From: DYCT01 sp051875715
Lineage (GTDB): Bacteria > Bacteroidota > Bacteroidia > Bacteroidales > Bacteroidaceae
DNA: 9,000 nucleotides
Assembly: GCA_051875715.1 (NCBI GenBank)
Contig: JBJEHD010000074.1
Span: 1-9,000 of the forward strand
Direction of reading: 5' to 3'
Positions 1 through 6,556 of this stretch are shown piece by piece. The position numbers and the translations under genes are program-made. Numbering within the stretch: the stretch's first letter is position 1; each line of letters begins with the position of its first letter. The notes below the pieces were generated by a model, which did no database searches, had not been told where the DNA came from, and saw only the letters and a program-made list of their open reading frames with translations.

Positions 1-65
1 GGCAACACTATACTCTTGACATCTTCCCCGCCAACCGGGAAAATCCGCTGACCCCGAATTTTCAT
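1..65 (-). CDS. Start of an unidentified protein, cut by the window edge
   Basis: On the minus strand an ATG at 65-63 shares its A with the final base of the upstream gene's TGA stop (TGATG arrangement). From there the frame stays open to the edge of the window, giving 21 complete codons that begin MKIRGQRIFPVGGEDVKSIV. A one-base stop/start overlap is typical of translational coupling, so this is probably the next gene of the transcript that carries the pseudo-transpeptidase gene. The fragment is too short to assign a family. It has no signal peptide, so a cytoplasmic location is more likely than export if this is the true start. Confidence is limited because 65 open bases can occur by chance; the overlap with the upstream stop is the main support. 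Confidence 0.45.
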   Translation of the reverse strand, partial: MKIRGQRIFPVGGEDVKSIVL

Positions 66-1222
66 CACATACTTATATATTCGGCCAACCTGATGACGAT
101 GTTGGATATTCGTCTCGCATCAGAAACGCCACCGCTTGGCTTGTTGACAAAAACGCATATTGTATATTGCGGATTGTCAGATGGCGTAAAGCCAGCAAAA
201 CTCATCTCGTCAATAGGTCCTGCCCCATCGTTGCGAACGGCATTCGTAACCACACTGTATCTGCCTGCGATATTGGAGGTCTCCGTCTTGTACAAACTGC
301 AAATCTCACGCATGACATCGGGAGTAAGGGGCATATCGTTCTCACAGGTAACCTTAGCCCCCTGCAATGTAGGATGCATAAATCTGCCTCCGTTACCAAT
401 ACCTGCCATGGCACATGCAAGCATCAACGCATCACCTGCTGTAATATCGTTCTTAAGTTCTTTCATCTTCCCCACAAAAGGCTTCTCGTTGTCAGAGGCG
501 TCTGCAAACAGAAAACATTCCTTGCCTTGTTCTATGAGTTGCCGGCAGGTGAAAATTCCCTCAGTTGTTTCCACGGTGCTGTCCAATGTCCGTCCTGTTT
601 GGCTAAGCATGGCTGTCAGCAGAAATGGAGACAGAGCGTTGATGGAACAACTGTTCAGCAGCAGGGGACTTTCTTTATAATTTGATTCTTCTTTGCCTAC
701 TGCCACCCATGCCTTCAGATGTCCGCTATTGGCATCAACGATGGCTATTTGCCCATAATCGCCTCCTGTCTCTGTCAAACCTTCTGTCAATAGCAGACGG
801 CACTGGCTGCTCAGTGCACTATCAATCGTCGTACATTGGCTTAAATCAGCGATGTATTTGCTATTGTCCTTCCAGACAGCCACCTGCTGGTTATTGTCCA
901 TGATGACACCAATGTCGGCGCACTGATAGCCTTTCTCTGCATAAAAATAGCAGACTCGCACACCATCCTCAGAAACTTCGAAACGGGAAAACATGAGCAC
1001 ATCCATGTCCACTTCCGTGACACTCTCTTTCCGCTCCAAATCGTAGATGCCCCATTTCCCATCTTTCCGAACCATGGCATATCGTGCAATCTCGCACGTA
1101 TCAACCATCTCATAATCCTCGATGTCATTATGCAACTGATTTTCCTTGCATTTTTGTCCATACGTTGCCACGCTTACTGCCAGAAGCATTATCGGCAACA
1201 ACAATCCATGTAACTTATTCAT
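65..1222 (-). CDS. Exported protein with WG-like motif and degenerate penicillin-binding transpeptidase domain
   Basis: The 385-residue protein begins with a typical signal peptide (hydrophobic stretch about residues 6-20, probable cleavage after AT-Y-G at 19-22), so it should be exported to the periplasm. Residues 49-61 (AMVRKDGKWGIYD) resemble one WG repeat. From about 155 on, the order of segments follows a penicillin-binding protein transpeptidase domain: IAIVDANSGHLKAW (159-172) matches the usual 'vMd..TGeIlA' strand, ITAGDALMLACAMAGIGNGG (260-279) the 'iTPlQla.aYaaiANgG' helix, and SFAGFTPSDNPQYTICVFVN (341-360) the 'SFvGf.PadnPkY.i.V.v' strands. The active-site SxxK position appears as Ser198-Pro-Phe-Leu201, and the KTG strand as Arg321-Tyr-Ser. 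It is therefore predicted to be catalytically dead. A chance-looking SDN lies at 243-245. The gene has lower G+C than its neighbours, its own canonical promoter and a hairpin leader. A substrate-binding or structural envelope role is possible but unproven. Confidence 0.75.
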   Translation of the reverse strand: MNKLHGLLLPIMLLAVSVATYGQKCKENQLHNDIEDYEMVDTCEIARYAMVRKDGKWGIYDLERKESVTEVDMDVLMFSRFEVSEDGVRVCYFYAEKGYQCADIGVIMDNNQQVAVWKDNSKYIADLSQCTTIDSALSSQCRLLLTEGLTETGGDYGQIAIVDANSGHLKAWVAVGKEESNYKESPLLLNSCSINALSPFLLTAMLSQTGRTLDSTVETTEGIFTCRQLIEQGKECFLFADASDNEKPFVGKMKELKNDITAGDALMLACAMAGIGNGGRFMHPTLQGAKVTCENDMPLTPDVMREICSLYKTETSNIAGRYSVVTNAVRNDGAGPIDEMSFAGFTPSDNPQYTICVFVNKPSGGVSDARRISNIVIRLAEYISM

Positions 1223-1278
1223 ACTCTTGTTCTATTTGTTTTAACTATGGTTTATATCATTGATCTATATACTTTATG

Positions 1279-1307
1279 AAAAAAACGCCCTGAAGGTAAC
1301 CTTCCGG
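1279..1307 (-). terminator. Hairpin plus T7 tract in the leader (attenuator candidate)
   Basis: Read on the minus strand, CCGGAAGG (1307-1300), loop TTA, then CCTTCAGG (1297 side to 1289) folds into a stem of seven base pairs with one G-A mismatch. It is followed after GCG by seven T residues at 1285-1279. This is the shape of an intrinsic terminator. It lies between the canonical promoter at 1324-1354 and the start codon at 1222, so it would fall near the 5' end of the transcript. It could attenuate the pseudo-transpeptidase gene or stop stray minus-strand transcription. No antiterminator partner or leader peptide is evident to me. Confidence 0.5.
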
Positions 1308-1323
1308 TACTTGATTATTTCTC

Positions 1324-1354
1324 CAAAAGTACGTAATTCCACACCAAACACAAA
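1324..1354 (-). promoter_or_regulatory. Canonical Bacteroidota promoter for the pseudo-transpeptidase gene
   Basis: On the minus strand, TTTG (1354-1351) is followed by exactly 19 bases and then TACTTTTG (1331-1324). This matches the Bacteroidota housekeeping sigma consensus, TTTG at -33 and TAnnTTTG at -7, in both sequence and spacing. Transcription should start around 1317-1320, leaving a leader of roughly 95-100 nucleotides before the ATG at 1222. That leader contains the hairpin/T-tract structure. Confidence 0.75.
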
Positions 1355-1555
1355 ACACAAAACACCAAACTATCCATTGAGTATATCCTCAACCTTGTAA
1401 CCGATGACGGATTACATTTTGACATTTTGTATTTTTCATCGCACGAGAATCGCTTATTTGCGAACAAGAGGACAGGAGAACGGAAATACGAAAACGCGAA
1501 TAAGATAAGTCATTATTACACAAAAGAATATCAATTTCTTTACAAATATTCTGGA

Positions 1556-1579
1556 GAAAACGAGTGCGAAAACGGGTGC
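1556..1579. repeat. 12-base tandem duplication
   Basis: GAAAACGAGTGC (1556-1567) is followed immediately by GAAAACGGGTGC (1568-1579), differing at one base. It lies in the non-coding stretch between the two divergent transcription units. It may be a small slippage duplication; no function is suggested by position. Confidence 0.7.
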
Positions 1580-1964
1580 ATCGGCCTAGTTGAATACGTG
1601 CGCGAAACCGAGAAAGTAGGTGCGCCGACAGATGCAAGTACTCAACCCCGCCCTTTTATGTCACATCTTTTTATCCCGAAGCACACTTCTCCGCAAGCAT
1701 AAATATGTATTTCAGGTCGAAATCGAATGAATAGACGCCCCTGTATACGCATATCTATTCAGCATATACAGCCCAGCTAACGCTATTTGAGCATTTTGGA
1801 AGAAATGACACGTCAGCAAATAGAGCCATTCCACAGCAAATGTTCAGCAGAATCGCACATTCTTCTACCACCGTGGCACAACCTATATCCCCCACTCTCC
1901 CGTCTCCCCTCGCCGTCTTTTTCACATTTTCCACTCCACCCCTCGGAGTTTGCGCAATTTGTAC

Positions 1965-1972
1965 TACCTTTA
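1965..1972 (+). promoter_or_regulatory. Possible -7 box for the asparaginase operon
   Basis: TACCTTTA differs from the Bacteroidota -7 consensus TAnnTTTG at the last base only and lies 65 bases before the asparaginase ATG. TTTG sequences at 1949-1952 and 1958-1961 are too close to serve as the -33 element with the usual 19-21 base spacing, so the match is partial. No better candidate was seen in the upstream gap. Confidence 0.3.
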
Positions 1973-2037
1973 GCGCCAAAACGGGCAAATACCCGGACGA
2001 AACAAAACTGAGGAAACAAAAAGAAAGAGTGACAAGG

Positions 2038-3078
2038 ATGAGAAACACCTACCCCTCCGTACTGCTGATCTATACCGGCGGAACTATCGGCATGATAGAA
2101 AACCCCGAAACGGGCGCGCTGGAGAACTTCAACTTCGACCACCTGCTGAAGCACGTGCCCGAACTGAAACGCTTCAACTACCGCATTTCGTCCTACCAGT
2201 TCAACCCTCCCATCGACTCGTCGGACATGGAGCCTTCCTATTGGGCCAAACTGGTGAAAATCATCCGATACAACTACGACAACTTCGACGGATTCGTCAT
2301 CCTGCACGGAACGGATACCATGGCCTATACCGCCTCGGCCCTCAGTTTCATGCTGGAGAACCTGGGAAAACCCGTCATCTTGACCGGAAGCCAACTGCCC
2401 ATCGGCGTACTGCGAACGGATGGGAAAGAAAACCTCATCACTGCCATTGAAATAGCCGCCGCAAAAAACGCCGACGGCGAACCCATGGTACCCGAGGTCT
2501 GCATCTTCTTCGAAAACCAACTGATGCGCGGAAACCGCACTACGAAAATCAATGCGGAAAACTTCAACGCGTTCCGCTCGCACAACTACCCTGCCCTGGC
2601 ACACGCCGGCATACACATCAAATACGAACCGCATCTCATCCGACGGCCCGACCCCACGCGGCCCTTCAAGCCACACTACCTGTTCGACACGAACGTGGTC
2701 ATCTTCACCCTCTTCCCCGGCATACGCGAAGAGGTGGTGGCCAGCATCCTCCACATACCCGGACTCAGGGCCGTGGTTCTGAAGACATTCGGCTCGGGAA
2801 ACGCACCGCAGAAACCTTGGTTCGTGCGACAGTTGAAGGAGGCTACCGCAAGGGGAATCATTATTGTCAACATCACGCAATGCGCCAGCGGAGCGGTGGA
2901 GATGGAACGATACGAAACGGGATACCACCTGCTGGAGGCAGACGTGGTGAGTGGATATGACAGCACCCCCGAAAGTGCGCTGGCCAAACTGATGTTCCTG
3001 CTCGGGCACGGAATGGACAACCGAGAAATACGCCAAATGATGAACACCTCGATAGCCGGGGAAATCACACGAGGATGA
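2038..3078 (+). CDS. ansA: Type I L-asparaginase
   Basis: The 346-residue protein should hydrolyse L-asparagine to aspartate and ammonia in the cytoplasm; it has no signal peptide, unlike periplasmic type II enzymes. Its length is close to E. coli AnsA (about 338). The N-terminal signature YTGGTIGM places the nucleophile at Thr16. The substrate-binding DSSDM lies at 60-64, and HGTDTM at 90-95 supplies Thr92-Asp93. Lys170 in GNRTTK completes the catalytic set. TQC at 280-282 aligns with the region of the E. coli type I enzyme that contains the allosteric-site cysteine, so allosteric control by asparagine is possible. The frame is open back to 1840, but the extra 66 residues look like translated leader (Pro/Ser/Thr-rich), so I chose ATG 2038, just before SVLLIYTGG. 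No clear Shine-Dalgarno is present. The stop overlaps the next gene's start by four bases. Confidence 0.93.
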   Translation: MRNTYPSVLLIYTGGTIGMIENPETGALENFNFDHLLKHVPELKRFNYRISSYQFNPPIDSSDMEPSYWAKLVKIIRYNYDNFDGFVILHGTDTMAYTASALSFMLENLGKPVILTGSQLPIGVLRTDGKENLITAIEIAAAKNADGEPMVPEVCIFFENQLMRGNRTTKINAENFNAFRSHNYPALAHAGIHIKYEPHLIRRPDPTRPFKPHYLFDTNVVIFTLFPGIREEVVASILHIPGLRAVVLKTFGSGNAPQKPWFVRQLKEATARGIIIVNITQCASGAVEMERYETGYHLLEADVVSGYDSTPESALAKLMFLLGHGMDNREIRQMMNTSIAGEITRG

Positions 3079-3755
3079 TGCACACGGCCCGACTGACAAC
3101 GTTACTGCTGCTGGCAGTTCTCGCAGCAGCCTGCACAGGAAGAGGCGAACAAACGGCCCGCGACCTGACGGAGGCCCTGCGTGCAGAGGAATCGGCCCTG
3201 ACGGAGGCCTTGCGCCTGGCCCGGACGGCACACGCCGACAGCCTGATGACGGTGGAAGCAATGCTACACGCCATGGCTGAGGGGAAACGCATCCGTACCA
3301 CAGAGGCACAAAGTCTGACGGCACAGGCATCAAACACGCACGCCGACAGCCCAAGCGAGAGCCAGCCCGAACAGGACGAGGCGGACACGACCCGCACAGA
3401 GAGCCTGCGCGAGGGGCTGACACGCCTGATGGAGAAGGAGCGCGAACGCGGACAATCCACGTATGCGGTCTATGCCCACGAGGCATCCCGAAACGGCCGG
3501 CACGCAGAGGCGCAATGGTTCGCACAAGGTGCACAGACGGCAGAAGGACTGGCGGCACTGCTGACCTATGTGATAGGAAACCTGGACAACCGGCCGGTAT
3601 TGGCAGCGGTGTATGCCACCTGTCCGCACTGTGGAAACGTGACGGCCGGAACCACGGAGAAGACGTGTGCAGTGTGCCACACCGACGCACGCGACTTCAT
3701 GCTACAGATAGCCACCCACACCGATGCAACCACGGGGGCTACCCGCATCCACTGA
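3075..3755 (+). CDS. Rubrerythrin-like lipoprotein with rubredoxin-type C-terminus and degraded di-iron site
   Basis: The 226-residue product starts with a lipoprotein signal (hydrophobic 7-18, then AAAC with Cys20 as the probable lipidated residue). Two helical, Glu/Ala-rich segments (about 26-85 and 110-170) are followed by CPHC (183-186) and CAVC (198-201) in a spacing and context (VYATCPHCGNVTAG...CAVCHTDARDF) that match the rubredoxin-like domain ending rubrerythrins. The segment with YAVYAHEAS...EAQWFAQGAQ aligns with rubrerythrin helices C and D. At the positions where rubrerythrin has ExxH iron ligands, however, this protein has non-ligand residues (AQTAEGLA). Peroxide reduction by a di-iron centre is therefore doubtful, although the four cysteines could still bind iron or zinc. 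It overlaps asparaginase as ATGA; a second ATG at 3078 is an equally possible start, three bases from GAGG. Assignment by remembered family pattern, not by search. Confidence 0.7.
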   Translation: MMHTARLTTLLLLAVLAAACTGRGEQTARDLTEALRAEESALTEALRLARTAHADSLMTVEAMLHAMAEGKRIRTTEAQSLTAQASNTHADSPSESQPEQDEADTTRTESLREGLTRLMEKERERGQSTYAVYAHEASRNGRHAEAQWFAQGAQTAEGLAALLTYVIGNLDNRPVLAAVYATCPHCGNVTAGTTEKTCAVCHTDARDFMLQIATHTDATTGATRIH

Positions 3756-3776
3756 CAAAAAAACCAATCCGGAGAC

Positions 3777-5678
3777 TCAGTCTGCCGTCTGCACAACGTG
3801 CATGATGCACGCACGGCAGTCGAACTGCAGGCGGAAACGGCGGCCACCCGCCCCGACCAGATAGAACGGCTCGCGATAGGGCGAACGCCGGCCCTGGCGC
3901 ACGGCACACCATCCCAACGCATGGCGGATGCAATAACGGCAACTCATCAGAACGGCTTCTCCCTCAGGACGGCGGCTCTCGAAAGCGGGATCGGCATGAA
4001 CTACTCCGTGGTCGCGATAAAAAGCTGCCGCCTGGGTGTTGAGCACATTGCCCAAATAGGTCAGCCGCGGCTGCGGATAGGGAGAAGAACCCGTGGCGGT
4101 GCGACGCAGAGGGACGCGATAGGCCAGCCGGCGAGCCAGCAGCAAGCGATCGACCGCCCGGCGACGCCACTCAGCCACGACGGACGAGGGGATGAACCAC
4201 TCAGCACTGACATCAATACGAACGCTTCGGGCCTCGAATGGAGTGCCGCCCAGACGCGACAACCCGGCGCGAAGGCCTTCCTGCTGGGGCGTACGGGCGG
4301 CCTGTCTATGATAGGCGAAGGCCAAAGAAACATAGGTACGGTCCTCATCGGTCAGGCTAAGGGTGAAGCCGAACGGATTTTCGGCCAAGAGGATATCAAC
4401 ACCCAGACGACGTTCGGCCGAGGGCTTGGACAGCAGGCGTTCGAAAGCCTGGTCAGCATTGCGATAGAGCACAGTACGCGGACGCACGGGAGGCATCTGC
4501 TGCGGATAGAGGCGGCCCTGCTCCACGCGGTTGACACGGAAACCAACAAGGCGACCCTGCCCGTCGAGGTAACACAAGCCGTCGCCATTGGCAAACTTTT
4601 TCGTACCGGCCACGGTGAGATAGTTATGCCGAACCTCCTTGACCACGCCTACCTCCTCGCCCAGCGACTTGGGGGTGTGGACGGACGAAACATCCTGGCC
4701 GGTACGGCCGTGCAGGTAGTAGGACGTGAAACCGCGGTTGAAAGACTTCGACGGATCGGGAGTGAAGGCAAGGCGAACCTGCCCGGACGAAGCGCGCACG
4801 TAGTCGGGACGGCGGCTGAAGAGGGCATCGAGGCGAAGGCGATAGTGGGCCGTGACGTTTTTCACATAAGACGCCTCCTTGAGGCGGCCTTCTATCTTGA
4901 GCGAAGTGACACCGGCATCAAGCAAGGCTTCCAACGAATCGGTCTGATTGAGGTCTTTCAGTGAAAGGAGGTGCTTTTGGCGCATCACGACGCGCCCGTC
5001 GGCATCGACCAAATCAAAGGGCAGGCGACAGAACTGGGCACACTCACCCCGGTTGGCACTACGGCCGAAGCAGGCTTGGCTGGCATAGCACTGACCACTG
5101 AAACTGACGCACAAGGCACCATGAACAAAGGCTTCGAGGGCAACATCGGCAACGTTCGCACGCACAGCTCGAATCTCGTCGAGCGTAAGCTCGCGGGCCA
5201 GCACCACTTGCGAGAAACCGGCCTCAGCAAGGAAGCGCACCTTCTCGGGGGTGCGGTTGTCGGTCTGCGTACTGGCATGCAGAGGGATGGGCGGCAAGTG
5301 GAGGCGCAGAAGGCCCATGTCCTGCACAATGAGGGCGTCGACCCCGGCGCGGTAGAGTTGCCAGGCCAGGCGTTCGGCCTCGGACAATTCGTCGTCGCGA
5401 AGGAGGGTGTTGAAGGCCACATAGACCTTGGCGCGGTAGAGGTGGGCAAAAGCGCAAAGGCGGGCGATGTCGTCTACGGAATTGCCGGCAGCGGCACGGG
5501 CTCCAAAACGCGGAGCACCGATATAGACGGCATCGGCCCCGTGGAGGATGGCCTCGATGCCGCAGTCCAGGTTCTTGGCAGGGGCCAGCAGTTCTATAGG
5601 ACGCGGCCGGAGGGCGGCTTTAGAGTCAGGACGGGTTTCCAATGTCGTTGATGTCATAGGGAGTTTCTTGGTAGACAT
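3777..5678 (-). CDS. U32-family protein, RlhA/TrhP-like RNA hydroxylation factor
   Basis: This 633-residue protein carries the U32 signature EAFVHGALCVSFSGQC (182-197) with further cysteines at 203, 213 and 217, the cluster thought to bind Fe-S in RlhA and TrhP. The N-terminal part (IELLAPAKN at 28-36, then ADAVYIGAPRFGAR) is the usual TIM-barrel beginning. Residues about 305-410 (PSKSFNRGFTSYYLHGR onward) form the middle domain of long U32 proteins, and the C-terminus has a second cysteine set (580, 583, 591, 621, 624). The length is close to E. coli RlhA (about 650) rather than TrhP (about 450), suggesting prephenate-dependent RNA hydroxylation rather than proteolysis, but which RNA is unknown. 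The gene overlaps the end of metA: by 53 bases with the ATG at 5678, or 32 with the in-frame ATG at 5657. Neither start has a Shine-Dalgarno, and both precede the conserved region. It ends 21 bases from the convergent lipoprotein gene. Confidence 0.88.
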   Translation of the reverse strand: MSTKKLPMTSTTLETRPDSKAALRPRPIELLAPAKNLDCGIEAILHGADAVYIGAPRFGARAAAGNSVDDIARLCAFAHLYRAKVYVAFNTLLRDDELSEAERLAWQLYRAGVDALIVQDMGLLRLHLPPIPLHASTQTDNRTPEKVRFLAEAGFSQVVLARELTLDEIRAVRANVADVALEAFVHGALCVSFSGQCYASQACFGRSANRGECAQFCRLPFDLVDADGRVVMRQKHLLSLKDLNQTDSLEALLDAGVTSLKIEGRLKEASYVKNVTAHYRLRLDALFSRRPDYVRASSGQVRLAFTPDPSKSFNRGFTSYYLHGRTGQDVSSVHTPKSLGEEVGVVKEVRHNYLTVAGTKKFANGDGLCYLDGQGRLVGFRVNRVEQGRLYPQQMPPVRPRTVLYRNADQAFERLLSKPSAERRLGVDILLAENPFGFTLSLTDEDRTYVSLAFAYHRQAARTPQQEGLRAGLSRLGGTPFEARSVRIDVSAEWFIPSSVVAEWRRRAVDRLLLARRLAYRVPLRRTATGSSPYPQPRLTYLGNVLNTQAAAFYRDHGVVHADPAFESRRPEGEAVLMSCRYCIRHALGWCAVRQGRRSPYREPFYLVGAGGRRFRLQFDCRACIMHVVQTAD

Positions 5679-6552
5679 AATAGTTCAGCCAGTTTGTGAA
5701 CAAGAGGTTGGCATGGGCACGCCACCGCACCATAGGCGGACGGGTGGCATCGTCGGCAGGATAATAGTGAGCCGGAGGAGCAATGGGGAGTCCCCGCGAC
5801 AAATCACGCCGATACTCGGCATCGAGCGTGAGAGGGGCATATTCCGAATGGCCCGTGACGAAAAATTCGCGGCCCCCACGCCCCATGACCATGTAGACGC
5901 CGGCCTCGTCGCTCTCGGCTAACAGTTCGAGCTGGGGCACACGCAGGATATCGGCCCGACGAACCTCGGTATGACGGCTGTGTGGAACGAAGAAACGATC
6001 GTCGAATCCCCGGAAGATGGGATGGCGCGGACTGCAGAGGACATGTTCGAACACGCCGAAGCATTTGGCCGGAAGAGGGTATTTGGGGATGCCATAGAAA
6101 TGGTAGAGGCCGGCCTGCGCCGCCCAGCAGATGTAGAGCGTGGAGGTGACGTGTGTGCGGGCCCAGTCGAAGATGGCGGTAATCTCGTCCCAATAGGTCA
6201 CTTGTTCGAAGGGATACTGCTCGACGGGCGCACCGGTTACAATCATCCCGTCGAACTTTTGCGAACGCAGCAGTTCGAAGTCCTTGTAGAAAGCCTTCAT
6301 GTGCTCGACGGGGGTGTTCTTGGGGGTATGGCTTTTGATTTTCATGAAGCAGATTTCCAACTGCAGAGGAGTATTGGACAACAGGCGCACCAAATCGGTC
6401 TCGGTGGTAATCTTCAGCGGCATCAGGTTGAGGATGACGATGCGCAGCGGACGGATATCCTGACGGGCGGCCCGCGAGGTGTCGATGACGAAGATGTTCT
6501 CTTCCTTCAGCAGTTCGATGGCAGGCAATTTGTCGGGCAGATTCAACGGCAT
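5626..6552 (-). CDS. metA: Homoserine O-acyltransferase MetA, predicted acetyl-CoA specific
   Basis: The 308-residue enzyme acylates L-homoserine, the committed step of methionine synthesis, in the cytoplasm. Numbering runs in register with E. coli MetA (309): Lys47, nucleophile Cys142 in ICWAAQAGLYHFYGIPK, His235 in FVTGHSEY, and Glu237. The family ending LLFTNWLNYYVYQETPYD is intact. Residue 111 is Glu (GAPVE), where E. coli has Gly; in MetA enzymes studied from Bacillus, Glu111 goes with acetyl-CoA and Gly with succinyl-CoA, so this is probably a homoserine O-acetyltransferase despite the usual 'succinyltransferase' label. The frame extends upstream to 6747 but those 65 residues are unrelated to the family and cover the preceding gene. 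GGAGG at 6566-6562, nine bases before the ATG, is an unusually good Shine-Dalgarno here and fixes the start at 6552. It lies 4 bases after the small upstream gene and overlaps the U32 gene. Confidence 0.95.
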   Translation of the reverse strand: MPLNLPDKLPAIELLKEENIFVIDTSRAARQDIRPLRIVILNLMPLKITTETDLVRLLSNTPLQLEICFMKIKSHTPKNTPVEHMKAFYKDFELLRSQKFDGMIVTGAPVEQYPFEQVTYWDEITAIFDWARTHVTSTLYICWAAQAGLYHFYGIPKYPLPAKCFGVFEHVLCSPRHPIFRGFDDRFFVPHSRHTEVRRADILRVPQLELLAESDEAGVYMVMGRGGREFFVTGHSEYAPLTLDAEYRRDLSRGLPIAPPAHYYPADDATRPPMVRWRAHANLLFTNWLNYYVYQETPYDINDIGNPS

Positions 6553-6556
6553 ACGA

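Larger units (their letters stand above)
1355..2037. other. Long intergenic region without a convincing gene
   Basis: About 680 bases lie between the divergent promoter and the asparaginase start. Two short open frames exist here (a TTG-started 91-codon frame on plus at 1427-1702 and an 82-codon frame on minus at 1389-1637), but neither resembles a known family or has a ribosome-binding site. Visible structure is modest: a 12-base near-perfect tandem duplication at 1556-1579, a 10-base inverted repeat with one mismatch (1453-1462 and 1495-1504), and a perfect 7-base inverted repeat (1741-1747 and 1765-1771). The part from about 1880 to 1950 is strongly pyrimidine-rich on the plus strand. No tRNA or known RNA motif was recognised. 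Confidence 0.6.

Noticed and set aside
1427..1702. A 91-codon plus-strand frame in the intergenic gap
   Set aside because: It begins with TTG, lacks a ribosome-binding site or promoter, and matches nothing I recognise. It was kept only as part of the description of the gap.
1741..1771. CTGTATA/TATACAG inverted repeat
   Set aside because: It is seven A/T-rich pairs with a 17-base loop in A+T-rich DNA; chance occurrence is likely and there is no associated element.
1813..3690. A 625-codon open frame on the minus strand across the asparaginase and lipoprotein genes
   Set aside because: It is antisense to two clearly recognised genes, has low-complexity Arg/Ser/Val/Pro-rich composition and no family resemblance. 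Codon bias of the real genes explains the open frame.
3756..3776. Terminator between the convergent lipoprotein and U32 genes
   Set aside because: There is a run of seven A residues (T7 on the minus strand) but no adequate hairpin directly before it in either direction.
3798..4964. A 388-codon plus-strand frame within the U32 gene region
   Set aside because: It is antisense to conserved U32 sequence and reads as a shadow frame rich in Gly, Ala, Thr and Arg.
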